Source: Candidatus Saccharimonadota bacterium
Lineage (GTDB): Bacteria > Patescibacteriota > Saccharimonadia > Saccharimonadales > Saccharimonadaceae
DNA length: 41,170 nt
NCBI GenBank assembly: GCA_017545525.1
Contig: JAFWMT010000006.1
Span: 1 to 41,170, forward strand
Reading direction: 5' to 3'
A program made the position numbers and the translations under genes. This document shows, piece by piece, positions 6,552 to 15,140 of the stretch. The stretch's first letter is position 1. Every line of letters begins with the position of its first letter. The notes beneath the pieces were generated by a model. The model saw only the letters and a program-made list of their open reading frames with translations, was not told the DNA's origin and searched no databases.

Positions 6552-7559
6552 TTAAAAATTGTACTCAATATCATCATCGGTCGGCACAGCCGCGATGAAG
6601 TTCACAATTTCATCTACCGCGTTATCTTTAGGCACAATTATGAATGCTCCAGTTGTAAAATCTCTTGTCTGCTGCTTACCTTCTTCTTTCTTTACTTTCC
6701 TTACCCCAGGCAATAAATTCACTTTATCGGCATTACAAATTTTAGGCACAAAATAATCTACAAAATATTTTCCATCATCATCTTTTTGTATATCAACTGT
6801 CAAAGCATGTCCACTATCTCTGACCATCATAATTGTCCGGTCTTTACTAACAGCTACAACATCCGTATAAGAAGCATTATCCTTTATTTTTTCAAAAACT
6901 CCTACCGCTATATCATTTTTCGAATCTTCTGTTCCATGAAGTAAACAATCTTCATATTTACCTCCTTTAGCCAAGACCGGCAATGCTTGTAGAATATTCT
7001 CATTGTTAACAATTGAAGTATGAATTAAATGCAATATTTCATTTATACTCTTTGCGTCTTTATCTAAACCATGAGGATTAGCCCATAAATAATACCCAAC
7101 ATTCGTTTTTCTTACTTCGCTATTAAAATCTTCAGACATGGCGGAAAAATCCTTCCGGTAAATATCTAATAATTTCTGAAAATTTAGGCCAGCATTAGCG
7201 ATATCTGCTTCTATTTCCTTCAAACGATTTTCTATCTCTTTTGAAGAGTAAAAATTATTCATTATAGTTTTTAAATCAAATTTTATGTCACAAAAACCAT
7301 CATAAAGTTTATCCGCATAATCTCCTGCATCATCACCATAATTATCTTGTTCATTCGGCGCTATCTTTACTAGAGTTTTTTTAATCGAAGCATCTCTTTC
7401 AAAAAAATCTACTATTTTATTGAAGTTTTCTAGTTTTTTATTTTCTCGTTCAGACTCGGCCATATGGGCCGAAAAGTCTTTTGCTTCTTCTACCGTAGCC
7501 CAATCCGTATTTTCTTGAGGCGAAGTCTCGCCGTGATTAAAAGTTTCATGGTTCATCAT
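6552..7559 (-). CDS. Soluble protein of unknown function
   Basis: I do not recognise this 335-residue protein. It has no signal peptide or membrane helix. The first two thirds are highly charged and helical (HMAESERENKKLENFNKIVDFFERD), possibly coiled-coil in part. The last third looks like a beta-rich domain (VVAVSKDRTIMMVRDSGHALTVDIQKDDDGKYFVDYFVP), and the tail is acidic. It starts with two tandem ATGs. The first, at 7559, lies exactly 6 nt past a TATACT -10 (7571-7566), which predicts a leaderless mRNA. It is divergent from argS. An annotation beyond 'hypothetical' is not supported. Confidence 0.7.
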   Translation of the reverse strand: MMNHETFNHGETSPQENTDWATVEEAKDFSAHMAESERENKKLENFNKIVDFFERDASIKKTLVKIAPNEQDNYGDDAGDYADKLYDGFCDIKFDLKTIMNNFYSSKEIENRLKEIEADIANAGLNFQKLLDIYRKDFSAMSEDFNSEVRKTNVGYYLWANPHGLDKDAKSINEILHLIHTSIVNNENILQALPVLAKGGKYEDCLLHGTEDSKNDIAVGVFEKIKDNASYTDVVAVSKDRTIMMVRDSGHALTVDIQKDDDGKYFVDYFVPKICNADKVNLLPGVRKVKKEEGKQQTRDFTTGAFIIVPKDNAVDEIVNFIAAVPTDDDIEYNF

Positions 7560-7565
7560 AATACG

Positions 7566-7571
7566 AGTATA
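7566..7571 (-). promoter_or_regulatory. -10 box for the unknown gene ending at 6552
   Basis: TATACT on the minus strand, 6 nt before the start codon. It lacks the TG extension seen elsewhere. Confidence 0.4.
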
Positions 7572-7603
7572 TTTTTCTGCTGCTCATCTGTCAAGCGATA
7601 AAT

Positions 7604-7614
7604 TATGCTATAAT
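7604..7614 (+). promoter_or_regulatory. Extended -10 promoter of argS-orn-yjbR
   Basis: TATGCTATAAT, 11 nt before the argS ATG. The predicted leader is only about 5 nt. Confidence 0.6.
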
Positions 7615-7625
7615 ATACAGTATAT

Positions 7626-9353
7626 ATGGAAGAAATTATCACATTATTAACACAGACGATTAAAGATTTATACAATCTTGATTTTCATCCCGAACTTATT
7701 CCTTCACCAGATAATCTTGATGCCGACTATTCCACCAACGCCCCCCTAAAACTCGCCAAGGAGCTCCACAAATCCCCAATGGAAATCGCGAGTGAGATTG
7801 AAACATTTATATCTGACAACGGGGGATTCCGGAGCGCGGCAGCGCGAGGTTTAGCGCGCGAGCCCCATGGCGATGGGCGCGAGCGACGCGACCCCGTGGC
7901 AGATATAAATGTTTCAATGCCAGGCTTTCTCAATTTCACTTTATCCGACGACTATTTGGAGACCCAAATTGACGAGTTATTGAACGACTTTGATAAGAAT
8001 ATCTCATCCGACGAATTTGCGGGAAAAACTGTCATTTGTGAATTTAGCGACCCCAATCCTTTCAAAGTCCTCCACGTCGGCCATCTCTACACTTCCATCG
8101 TTGGCGATTCCATCGCGAAATTATTTGAATACGCCGGCGCCAACGTCATTCGCGCCAATTTTGGCGGCGATGTCGGCCTTCACGTCGCAAAAACTATGTA
8201 CATCTTACGTCAAAAATCTCTAGATGAATTAACTATTGAAGATATCGCAAGATGCTATGTTGAAGGAACTGCTGCCTATGAAGACGATTCGTCCGCAAAG
8301 GAAGAGATTACTAAACTTAATCAAGAAATCTACAAAATTAATTCCGAAAAATTACATGATTCGGAACTAGCCGAACTTTATTGGAAGGGCAGGGAATTAT
8401 CTTACGATTATTTCCGTAATTTTTATGATTCTATCGGCGTAAAATTTGATAAGTATTACCCCGAATCTACCGTAGCCGACCTCGGCCTCACTAAAGTGAA
8501 AGAACAATTAGAAAAAGGTGTTTATGAAATTTCCAACGGAGCCACAATTTTTAACGGCGAAAAATTCGGTCTCCATACGCGCGTCTTTATTAATCAACAG
8601 GGCGTACCAACTTACGAAACTAAAGACGTTGGACTAATCTTTACTAAGTGGAATGACTATCATTTTGATAAATCTGTTGTCATCACTGGCTCCGAACAGT
8701 TAGATTATATGAAAGTTGTATTAAAATCCGTTGAACAATATGCGCCTGAGTTAGTTGAACGCACCAATCATCTAATTCATGGCCTCGTTAAACTACCAGG
8801 TAACGTCAAAATGTCCTCAAGAAAAGGCAATTTCTTGAAAGCTGTCGATGTTTTAGATATGGTTAGAGACGAGTTAAAAAGCGCCTACGATTCTTCCGAC
8901 GAGAAAGTCGCTCTCTCTGCGACAAAGTATGCTTTTCTAAAATACAAAATGGGCGGAGACATCATTTTCGACCCGAAAGAATCGGTCAAAATGACCGGTA
9001 ATTCCGGCCCCTACCTCTTATATTCCGCCGTCCGCGCTAAAAAAATCATCCAAAAAGGCGTTTCGGGCTCCGAGTCTACGAACAAAAGAAGATGCTTGTC
9101 GTCAGAACGCAATTTAATGAAAAAACTTTTTGAGTATAAGCCACTCTTACAAGAAGCGGTTTCGGAAATGGCCACGCACAAAGTCGCGAATTATTTATAT
9201 GAACTCGCCCAGGCTTTCAGCCGTTTCTACGAAAATTGCCCCGTTATCGGTTCCGAAGAAGAAACCGAGCGCTTAAAACTCGTCCAAGTATATCTAGAAA
9301 CTATGACTCATGGGCTTAACATTTTAGGGATAGAAATTCCAGAGGAGATGTAA
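7626..9353 (+). CDS. argS: Arginyl-tRNA synthetase with an in-frame palindromic insertion
   Basis: Class I synthetase that charges tRNA-Arg with arginine. Motifs are the HIGH-type HVGH at residues 150-153 within DPNPFKVLHVGHLYTSIVGD, the arginyl motif GGDVGLHV, and a KMSKS-like KMSSRKGN from residue 395. A C-terminal DALR anticodon-binding domain ends in FYENCPV and the final helices. The length of 575 is normal. The oddity is a GC-rich stretch encoding residues about 64-92 (RSAAARGLAREPHGDGRERR) inside the N-terminal domain, just before the conserved INVSMPGFLNF strand. It is Arg/Ala/Gly-rich, unlike the rest of the protein, and is enclosed by perfect 19-bp inverted arms (see the repeat at 7797-7918). 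The gene overlaps orn by one base. Confidence 0.96.
   Translation: MEEIITLLTQTIKDLYNLDFHPELIPSPDNLDADYSTNAPLKLAKELHKSPMEIASEIETFISDNGGFRSAAARGLAREPHGDGRERRDPVADINVSMPGFLNFTLSDDYLETQIDELLNDFDKNISSDEFAGKTVICEFSDPNPFKVLHVGHLYTSIVGDSIAKLFEYAGANVIRANFGGDVGLHVAKTMYILRQKSLDELTIEDIARCYVEGTAAYEDDSSAKEEITKLNQEIYKINSEKLHDSELAELYWKGRELSYDYFRNFYDSIGVKFDKYYPESTVADLGLTKVKEQLEKGVYEISNGATIFNGEKFGLHTRVFINQQGVPTYETKDVGLIFTKWNDYHFDKSVVITGSEQLDYMKVVLKSVEQYAPELVERTNHLIHGLVKLPGNVKMSSRKGNFLKAVDVLDMVRDELKSAYDSSDEKVALSATKYAFLKYKMGGDIIFDPKESVKMTGNSGPYLLYSAVRAKKIIQKGVSGSESTNKRRCLSSERNLMKKLFEYKPLLQEAVSEMATHKVANYLYELAQAFSRFYENCPVIGSEEETERLKLVQVYLETMTHGLNILGIEIPEEM
7797..7918. repeat. Palindromic insertion element A (in argS)
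   Basis: The left arm 7797-7815 (ATTGAAACATTTATATCTG) is the exact reverse complement of 7900-7918. A second stem follows inside: ACGGGG (7819-7824) with CCCCGT (7892-7897). The core is GGGGATTCC, GGAGCGCGGCAGCGCGAG (7831-7848), GTTTAGCGCG, a small hairpin CCCAT-GGCG-ATGGG, and CGACGCGACCC (7884-7894). The distance between the arms is 84 nt (28 codons). The same core, in the same order, occurs in ileS (37922-38040) with unrelated arms. The core is much richer in G+C than the gene around it. The two copies are read in different frames, which argues that the DNA or RNA structure is conserved, not the peptide. Confidence 0.85.
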
Positions 9354-9877
9354 TGAAAAAAGCGAAATTATTATGGTTAGATTTAGAAATGACCGGGCTA
9401 GACCCGAAAAAGGATAGAATTCTCGAAGTCGCCGCAATCGCAACTGACTTTAAATTCAACGAAATTGCAACTTACGAAGCCGTCGTTAAAGTCCCAGATA
9501 CCTTAATAAAAGAGCGCATGGTTGGCCCATTTTGGGAGAAAAATCAAAAATCTCGCGATGCTCTAATTGCCCAAAACGCATCCGGTAAATCAATCAAAAT
9601 CGTAGAAAAGGAGTTATTAGACTTTCTTGACCAAAACTTTAGTCAGACCATTTATCTTGCCGGCAATTCTATCCACCAAGATCGTAAGTTTATCGAAAAC
9701 GAGATGCCTGAATTAAACAAGCGCTTGCATTATCGCATGCTTGACGTTTCCAGCTGGAAAATTTATTTTGAAGAAGCTTTGCATAAAAAATTTATTAAGC
9801 CCGAGAACCATCGCGCCCTAGATGATATCAACGGCAGCATTGAGGAATTAAAATGGTATTTGACGTTTCTAAAATAA
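9353..9877 (+). CDS. orn: Oligoribonuclease (DEDDh 3'-5' exonuclease)
   Basis: Degrades 2-5 nt RNA fragments to mononucleotides, the last step of RNA turnover. The DEDDh active-site residues are visible: LDLEMTGLD (Asp/Glu), AGNSIHQDRKFI (Asp) and HRALDDI (His, Asp). The length of 174 is typical (about 180). The start ATG shares its A with the TAA stop of argS, and the 3' end overlaps the next gene by 25 nt, so translation of argS, orn and the YjbR-like gene is likely coupled. The SIHQDRKF motif is characteristic of Orn as opposed to other DnaQ-fold exonucleases. Confidence 0.95.
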   Translation: MKKAKLLWLDLEMTGLDPKKDRILEVAAIATDFKFNEIATYEAVVKVPDTLIKERMVGPFWEKNQKSRDALIAQNASGKSIKIVEKELLDFLDQNFSQTIYLAGNSIHQDRKFIENEMPELNKRLHYRMLDVSSWKIYFEEALHKKFIKPENHRALDDINGSIEELKWYLTFLK

Positions 9878-10140
9878 GCGGCATCGGTCCATATGAAGTA
9901 AAATCTGAAAAAGAGCGCGACCTCTATCTGAAGAACGGCCGCACTTTCCTAGTATTACGTCGTAATACGATTGAGCTCCGCTGTGACACTAAATTAACTG
10001 AATTATTAAAAACCAAATATGAATCAGTTATGGAGTCTCGCTATTTCGGACGTGGCGGTATTGAAGTTGTGCTCGCTGGACAATTAAGTCCCCGAGAGCT
10101 CGAGGACTTAATTCGTCTTAGTTATAATTTAACTCAATAA
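9853..10140 (+). CDS. MmcQ/YjbR-like small protein
   Basis: A 95-residue protein. Its C-terminal half fits the MmcQ/YjbR family pattern: a strand pair RTFLVLRRNTIELRCD, a helix KLTELLKTKYESV, then a segment ending in LSPRELEDLIRLSYNL (family 'LPDDELRELIxxSYxLV'). It is somewhat shorter than the usual 110-120 residues because the N-terminus is brief. The ATG at 9853 lies inside orn and is preceded by GAGG at 9841-9844, supporting this start. The stop at 10140 directly abuts the stop of the convergent mscL. YjbR proteins have a MotA_N-like fold and may bind DNA, but no role can be assigned here. Confidence 0.72.
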   Translation: MVFDVSKISGIGPYEVKSEKERDLYLKNGRTFLVLRRNTIELRCDTKLTELLKTKYESVMESRYFGRGGIEVVLAGQLSPRELEDLIRLSYNLTQ

Positions 10141-10533
10141 TTATTTTTCAGTTTCTTTTTTCGCTTTTTTCTCGTCTCGTTTACGGTTCATTCTATTCAT
10201 CGCTTTAATTACCATAAAGATTACCCATGCGATTACTAGGAACTGTACTACGTTCTGAATAAAATTCCCGTAAGCGATTACCGCTTCATCGCCCGTACCG
10301 AAAAAGTTCGGTACGCGAATTGCCAAATTCGTAAAATCCACACCACCTAGAATTAAACCTACAATCGGCATCACGATATCATTTACCAGGGAATTAACAA
10401 TCGCCGTAAATGCTCCGCCTACCGCCACACCTACCGCAAGGTCAATCATCGAGCCCCGATTGATAAATTCAATAAATTCCTCTTTTAACCCTTTTTTCTC
10501 TTTTAGCTTTTCCGCTTCTTCGGATTTTGCCAT
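10141..10533 (-). CDS. mscL: Large-conductance mechanosensitive channel
   Basis: Pressure-release channel of the cell membrane that opens at near-lytic tension. The 130-residue protein has the family pattern: a basic amphipathic N-terminus, [40 protein letters not shown] (TM1/pore lining with the Gly/Ala-rich constriction), a periplasmic loop and TM2 ([24 protein letters not shown]). It has a highly charged C-terminal tail. The N-terminal 20 residues ([15 protein letters not shown]) extend the usual start. The start is supported by GAGGAG 6-7 nt upstream. MscS is also present in the window (34267). Confidence 0.95.
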   Translation of the reverse strand: MAKSEEAEKLKEKKGLKEEFIEFINRGSMIDLAVGVAVGGAFTAIVNSLVNDIVMPIVGLILGGVDFTNLAIRVPNFFGTGDEAVIAYGNFIQNVVQFLVIAWVIFMVIKAMNRMNRKRDEKKAKKETEK

Positions 10534-10554
10534 AAAACTCCTCTCATATTTAGA

Positions 10555-11169
10555 TTATTTTGTTTCTGAAAAATCGTTAAATTTATCATATAACTTTTCC
10601 AGACTAGTGTAAGATTCGCTGAGTATTTCTTTTAGAGTATCGTCTTTCGCGCTATTATATATCTGCGATTCTTCCGTCATAACCATTGAAATTTCATACG
10701 CCATTTTATATGCGAACGTTCTATCTAAAATCCCATTTATTTTTGCTTCAAATAACTCTACCTCTAGCCCATCCTTATTTACTGTTGCCTCATCCGCAAT
10801 CTTTTTGTCCATATCCTTTGCTTTTAGACTATATTTCTCCGACATATAATCATTTAACTTCTTATTTATATCCGAAAATGCACTATAAAGTGAAGCTGTG
10901 TTTGAACGCAGCACCGAAGATTTTATTGAGGATTGATAATTTTTTATCACTGCAGATGTGTTTTCCAGGTGTAAGCTTAATGCATAATTTTTACTTTTCA
11001 AACCATCTTTATTCCCACCGACAATACCACCAATAATCATGATAAGGAAAAACAATACAATCCCAATTACACTTACTATAAAGAATTTTGAAGACAAAAT
11101 CCCATTTCTAGGTTTTTCCAATGGGCGATTTTGCCCTGCAATTTGGTTGAGATATTCTTGGTTCTCCAT
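10555..11169 (-). CDS. Single-pass membrane protein of unknown function
   Basis: I choose ATG 11169 because the -10 of this gene (TATAAT, 11184-11179) lies upstream of it; the longer frame back to 11199 would start upstream of its own promoter. The 204-residue protein has about 28 cytoplasmic residues, one hydrophobic helix (FFIVSVIGIVLFFLIMIIGGIVGG) and an outer helical domain of about 150 residues rich in Ser, Lys and Asp, without cysteine. No family is recognised. The layout resembles four-helix sensory or lipoprotein-like domains, but this is only an impression. The leader is about 3 nt. Confidence 0.72.
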   Translation of the reverse strand: MENQEYLNQIAGQNRPLEKPRNGILSSKFFIVSVIGIVLFFLIMIIGGIVGGNKDGLKSKNYALSLHLENTSAVIKNYQSSIKSSVLRSNTASLYSAFSDINKKLNDYMSEKYSLKAKDMDKKIADEATVNKDGLEVELFEAKINGILDRTFAYKMAYEISMVMTEESQIYNSAKDDTLKEILSESYTSLEKLYDKFNDFSETK

Positions 11170-11189
11170 TATGTTATAATTATACCATG
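11170..11189. promoter_or_regulatory. Overlapping divergent promoters of dnaG and the 10555 gene
   Basis: The plus strand has TATGTTATAAT (11170-11180), 6 nt before the dnaG ATG. The minus strand has CATGGTATAAT (11189-11179). They overlap in the palindrome TATAATTATA (11175-11184), as at 4689-4698. Confidence 0.7.
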
Positions 11190-12824
11190 AACGACGCAAA
11201 GGAGGAAATTAAATCCCGGCTGAGCGTAGAAGATGTGGTGGGTCAGTATGTGGAACTAAAACGTGCCGGGCGCAACTTAAAAGGTCGCTCGCCTTGGGGT
11301 GTTGATAAAACTCCAAGTTTTATGGTTTCTCCCGAAAAAGGCATTTGGCATGATTTTTCCGCTAATAAAGGCGGCGATATTTTTACTTTCATCATGGAAG
11401 TCGAAGGCGTTAGTTTTAAAGAAGCTCTTGAAAAATTGGCCGGACAAGCTGGCGTTGATCTATCAAAATATCGTGGCGGTGATCCCGCCGTTTCAAAAAA
11501 GAAACTCCGTGCGAAAGAAGCTCTTGCTCTCGCGACTAAATATTATCAAGCTTGTCTAGTTCGTAGTAAACCAGTTTGTGAATATGTTTTTTATAAGCGC
11601 AATCTTAATCGTAGTACCGTGAAAGAATTTAAAATCGGCTATGCTCCTCCGAGCGGCAGAGCGCTTCTTGCGGTTCTAAAAAAGCACGGCTTTACTGAAT
11701 CTGAACTAGATACCGCTGGGCTTTTGAACCGTTTTAAAACTGATTTATTCCGCGATCGTATGACTGTACCTTTTATCGATACAGCTGGTAATGTAATTGG
11801 TTTTACTGCCCGTATTCTCGGTAAAGGCGAACCAAAATATTTAAACACTCCTGAAACTCTGCTTTTTAATAAATCAAAATTCATTTTCGGACTTTTCCAG
11901 GCCAAAGAATCTATTCGTAGAAACGGTTTCGTTGTCATTGTGGAAGGGAACATGGATGTGATTTCTTCTCATCAAGCTGGCGTGAAAGAAGCCGTTGCCA
12001 CTTCCGGCACCGCCATGACCGAGCATCATTTAAAGTCTTTGGCTAATTTAACCTCCGATATTCGCCTCGCTTACGATGGCGATGAAGCCGGCGTTAAAGC
12101 AACCGAACGCGCCATTATGATGGCCGGCGATTTAGGTATTGACCTAACTGTTATTTCCGATTATCACGGCGCGAAAGACCCCGATGAGCTTATCCAGAAA
12201 GATCCTAAACTGTGGCAGGAAGCTGTCAACAATTGCATCCCTGCGGTTGATTGGCTCCTTCATAAATATGAAGAAAATCTTGATCTTTATAGTTCTACAG
12301 GTAAACGTAAATATTCTGATATTGCTCTTAAGCTTTTAAGTTACGTTAAAGACGAAGTCGAACGTGCTAGTTATGAGGAAAAAGTTGCCAAAAAACTCGG
12401 CGTTGAAGTTGGAATTTTACGCGAAAAAGGTGAAAGATTACAACAAAAACTTGCCCAAGCTCCGCATAGATATTTGAAAAAACCCAAAACTTCAATTAAA
12501 TCTGACCAACTAGAAAGATTTGAAAACTCCCTCCTAGCTTTAAAAATTTTTGGTGGCATTACGAAAACCAATATTCCTTTTGAAATTCCCGATGATGACA
12601 CAAAATTATCTGAGCTTGAATTAATCTTTAATTCTGAACATGAAATTCTGGATGGCATTGATTTAGAAAAAGAAGCAGCGGAACTGCTCGCTCGCTATGA
12701 AGGGGAATTAAATAGAATTAAAATTCAGTCCTTAAGCATGCAACTCGAAGATTTAGACGAAGAATCCGACGCATACGAAAAGATTCTTCGTGAAATCCAC
12801 GACTTGCAAAAATCCAAAAAATAG
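11187..12824 (+). CDS. dnaG: DNA primase lacking all zinc ligands
   Basis: Synthesises RNA primers at the replication fork. TOPRIM-domain motifs are intact: VEGNMD (Glu253) and YDGDEAG (Asp297, Asp299), preceded by the primase core ([24 protein letters not shown]). The N-terminal CHC2 zinc-ribbon domain is present by sequence (KTPSF, residues 41-45), but the ligands are gone. CPFH became SPWG (residues 35-38) and HCFGC became HDFSA (55-59), so Cys40/His43/Cys61/Cys64 of E. coli DnaG are Ser, Gly, Asp and Ala. The zinc module recognises template initiation sites in known primases, so priming specificity may differ. The C-terminal helicase-binding region is poorly conserved. The length is 545. 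rpoD follows directly. Confidence 0.95.
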   Translation: MNDAKEEIKSRLSVEDVVGQYVELKRAGRNLKGRSPWGVDKTPSFMVSPEKGIWHDFSANKGGDIFTFIMEVEGVSFKEALEKLAGQAGVDLSKYRGGDPAVSKKKLRAKEALALATKYYQACLVRSKPVCEYVFYKRNLNRSTVKEFKIGYAPPSGRALLAVLKKHGFTESELDTAGLLNRFKTDLFRDRMTVPFIDTAGNVIGFTARILGKGEPKYLNTPETLLFNKSKFIFGLFQAKESIRRNGFVVIVEGNMDVISSHQAGVKEAVATSGTAMTEHHLKSLANLTSDIRLAYDGDEAGVKATERAIMMAGDLGIDLTVISDYHGAKDPDELIQKDPKLWQEAVNNCIPAVDWLLHKYEENLDLYSSTGKRKYSDIALKLLSYVKDEVERASYEEKVAKKLGVEVGILREKGERLQQKLAQAPHRYLKKPKTSIKSDQLERFENSLLALKIFGGITKTNIPFEIPDDDTKLSELELIFNSEHEILDGIDLEKEAAELLARYEGELNRIKIQSLSMQLEDLDEESDAYEKILREIHDLQKSKK

Positions 12825-12826
12825 AT

Positions 12827-12832
12827 TATACT
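12827..12832 (+). promoter_or_regulatory. -10 box of rpoD
   Basis: TATACT overlapping the end of dnaG, 8 nt before the ATG at 12841. It predicts a leader of about 2 nt for an mRNA separate from dnaG. Confidence 0.45.
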
Positions 12833-12840
12833 CTATTCTA

Positions 12841-13815
12841 ATGAACTTGAAAAAAGACGATATTTTGAACGCGAAAGATTTAAACCTAGAAATTGACGAA
12901 CCAGAAACCGATGATTTAGAGAACGAAGAAGAACTTTCCGACGAAGAACTCGCGATTACTGCTGAAAATGTTGACGCTTTTGCGGACGACTCTGTTCGCA
13001 TGTATCTTCGTGAAATCGGCAAAATCCCGCTTCTTACCGCCGAAGAAGAAGCCGATTTAGCTAAAAGAATCGTTAAAGGTGATCGTAAAGCGAAAAATAA
13101 AATGGTCGAATCGAACATGCGACTTGTTGTTTCGATTGCAAAACGTTATGGTGGGCGCGGCCTTGATTTCCTCGATTTAATCCAAGAAGGGAACACTGGG
13201 CTCTTACGTGCCGTTGAAAAATTTGATCCTGATAAAGGCTTTAAGTTTTCGACTTATGCGACTTGGTGGGTGCGCCAAGCTATTACTCGTGCTATCGCCG
13301 ACCAGGCCCGTACTATTCGTATACCAGTTCACATGGTCGAAACCATCAATAAAGTCTTACGTACTTCGCGCAAATTAACTTCTGAATTAAATCGCGAACC
13401 AACTAACGAAGAAATTGCGAAAGCGCTTGATATGGAGCCTGAAAAAATCGACTATGTTATGCGTATTAAACAAGATATCGCTTCGCTCGACGCTTCGGTT
13501 GGACGCGAAGGTGACGACGAAGATTCTGTACTCGGCGATTTCGTGGAAGATGAAGAACGCGACTCTCCTGAAGAATCCGCTTCAAACCAAATTTTAAAAG
13601 AGCAACTTTCCGAAATTATCGCGACTTTGACTGACCGTGAACAAAAAATTATTCGCCTGCGTTTCGGTATTGGCGGCGGTCGCCCACATACGCTTGAAGA
13701 AGTTGGCAACGAATTCGACGTTACTCGTGAGCGTATCCGCCAGATTGAGGCTAAAGCCCTCTCTAAACTTCGCAAGAACAAAGACACAAAAAAATTACAT
13801 GAATATTTAAGGTAG
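12841..13815 (+). CDS. rpoD: Primary RNA polymerase sigma factor (sigma-70 family)
   Basis: Directs RNA polymerase to housekeeping promoters. The start is placed at ATG 12841 (324 residues). A GTG further upstream at 12790 would lie inside dnaG, before the rpoD -10 box. Regions visible: acidic N-terminus without a full region 1.1, region 1.2 ([19 protein letters not shown]), region 2 ([59 protein letters not shown]), region 3.0 ([13 protein letters not shown]), region 4.2 helix-turn-helix ([20 protein letters not shown]). Region 3.0 normally contacts the TG of extended -10 promoters, which are the dominant promoter type in this window. dnaG-rpoD is a remnant of the bacterial macromolecular synthesis operon; rpsU lies elsewhere (29330). 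Confidence 0.97.
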   Translation: MNLKKDDILNAKDLNLEIDEPETDDLENEEELSDEELAITAENVDAFADDSVRMYLREIGKIPLLTAEEEADLAKRIVKGDRKAKNKMVESNMRLVVSIAKRYGGRGLDFLDLIQEGNTGLLRAVEKFDPDKGFKFSTYATWWVRQAITRAIADQARTIRIPVHMVETINKVLRTSRKLTSELNREPTNEEIAKALDMEPEKIDYVMRIKQDIASLDASVGREGDDEDSVLGDFVEDEERDSPEESASNQILKEQLSEIIATLTDREQKIIRLRFGIGGGRPHTLEEVGNEFDVTRERIRQIEAKALSKLRKNKDTKKLHEYLR

Positions 13816-13822
13816 GAGGAAT

Positions 13823-14227
13823 ATGAAAAAAATTTTACTTGTCGTTCTAATGGTCGCCTTAGGGGTTAGCTTATTCTTCCCGGCACAGACTTTTGCTAAA
13901 AAAGCAGGTGATGCTTGCAAGTGCGCAGACGGGAGAGATGGGCACGTAGTCGTAGACACTGCAATTCTTGACGGGTGCGATTGTAGCGAAAACAGTGGCG
14001 ATAATGCAATTAGGGAAATTCTTTCGCGAGTAGTTGATACCATGTCAATCGGCATTGGCATTCTTGGCGTAATTGGTATTTCTGTTGTCGGCATTCAATA
14101 CCTTACCGCTGGTGGAAGTGAAGAAAAGGCACGTAAAGCCAAACGCCGTATGTATGAAATTGTTATTGGTCTAGCCGCCTACGTTTTAATTTATGCTCTA
14201 TTAAAATGGCTCATGCCGAGCGCCTAG
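13823..14227 (+). CDS. VirB2/TrbC-like type IV secretion pilin
   Basis: A 134-residue protein: a signal peptide (MKKILLVVLMVALGVSLFFPAQTFA), a Cys-rich segment with four cysteines (CKCADG and CDCS), and then two hydrophobic helices. The helices are separated by the loop QYLTAGGSEEKARKAKRRM. The helix-GGSEEKxxKAK-helix pattern is that of the small T4SS-type pilins widespread in Patescibacteria. No other secretion gene is adjacent, and such pilin genes are often isolated. TAGGAGGAAT just upstream gives a strong Shine-Dalgarno, unlike the leaderless genes nearby. The Cys pairs probably form disulfides outside the cell. Confidence 0.78.
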   Translation: MKKILLVVLMVALGVSLFFPAQTFAKKAGDACKCADGRDGHVVVDTAILDGCDCSENSGDNAIREILSRVVDTMSIGIGILGVIGISVVGIQYLTAGGSEEKARKAKRRMYEIVIGLAAYVLIYALLKWLMPSA

Positions 14228-14231
14228 TTGT

Positions 14232-15140
14232 ATGAAAAGAATTATCATCGTCTACAACCCTCGTTCTTCTCGCTTTGCCGATGTCGAAAAAGAAGTTCTC
14301 GAGCCCTCACGAGAATTAAAAGGTTATGTTATCGGTAAATACGAAATCGCTCCCACTAATCTTAATGATAATATTGAAAAACTCAAAAAAATTTTAAAAG
14401 ACCACGATCTCGTCGTCTCCGCTGGTGGTGATGCAACTGGCATTATTGCCAGTAATGCTATTCTAAAATCCGGCAAAGATGTTGCGCTTGCCGCTCTTCC
14501 ATTTGGCAATTTCAACGACCTCGCGAGAACTCTTAGAACGGCGTCTCTTGACGACGTTTTAGGACAGCGTCAACAAACAGTCAAACTGTATCCTCTTGAA
14601 ATTATTGTTGACGGTAAATTTTTCCGCTACGCGACTTGTTACGTTACTATCGGCATGACCGCCGAAGCTGTTAGCATCTTTGACTCTCCAAAAATGCGTG
14701 TAAAACTAAAGAAAAACTTCGGCCGCAAAATTAGTTCCTACACCGATCTTGCCGGTTGGTATCTAAAAAATCGTCATAAAAAACAATTCATTCCTGAATT
14801 TAAACTAAATGGCGTTCTGCAATCGAAAAAGACCTCCGATTATGCCGCCGTTAACGGTCGCAGTATGGCTAGAGTCATGAAAGGTGGGGAAGATTATCGT
14901 GACCCCAAATATTTTCGTCATGAAACTGACCGCCTAGCTAATTTTTATCGCTTAACGAAATTAATGCTAAAAAGTATTTTTTCCCGCATTCCAGGTTCAA
15001 CTACCTCTGGCGACATCTTAGAATTTGTTCAACCATCTACAGTTACTCTCCAATCCGAAGGCGAATCAATCACCTTTGAAAGTATTAAAAAAATTGAAAT
15101 TAGAAAGAGTAAAAAATGCCTGAAAGTAATCGAGAATTAG
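14232..15140 (+). CDS. Diacylglycerol kinase-family lipid kinase
   Basis: ATP-dependent lipid kinase of the DagK/YegS/BmrU fold, acting at the membrane on diacylglycerol or a related lipid. Motifs are the starting strand RIIIVYNPRSSR (first NPxS loop), the nucleotide-binding VVSAGGDATG (GGDGT variant with Ala) and LPFGNFNDLAR (family 'LPxGTxNDFAR', with Phe replacing Thr). The length is 302. The GGDAT and GNFND substitutions are modest and activity seems possible. The pilin stop and this start are 4 nt apart, and the 3' end overlaps the next kinase gene by 25 nt, so co-transcription with both is likely. Confidence 0.85.
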   Translation: MKRIIIVYNPRSSRFADVEKEVLEPSRELKGYVIGKYEIAPTNLNDNIEKLKKILKDHDLVVSAGGDATGIIASNAILKSGKDVALAALPFGNFNDLARTLRTASLDDVLGQRQQTVKLYPLEIIVDGKFFRYATCYVTIGMTAEAVSIFDSPKMRVKLKKNFGRKISSYTDLAGWYLKNRHKKQFIPEFKLNGVLQSKKTSDYAAVNGRSMARVMKGGEDYRDPKYFRHETDRLANFYRLTKLMLKSIFSRIPGSTTSGDILEFVQPSTVTLQSEGESITFESIKKIEIRKSKKCLKVIEN

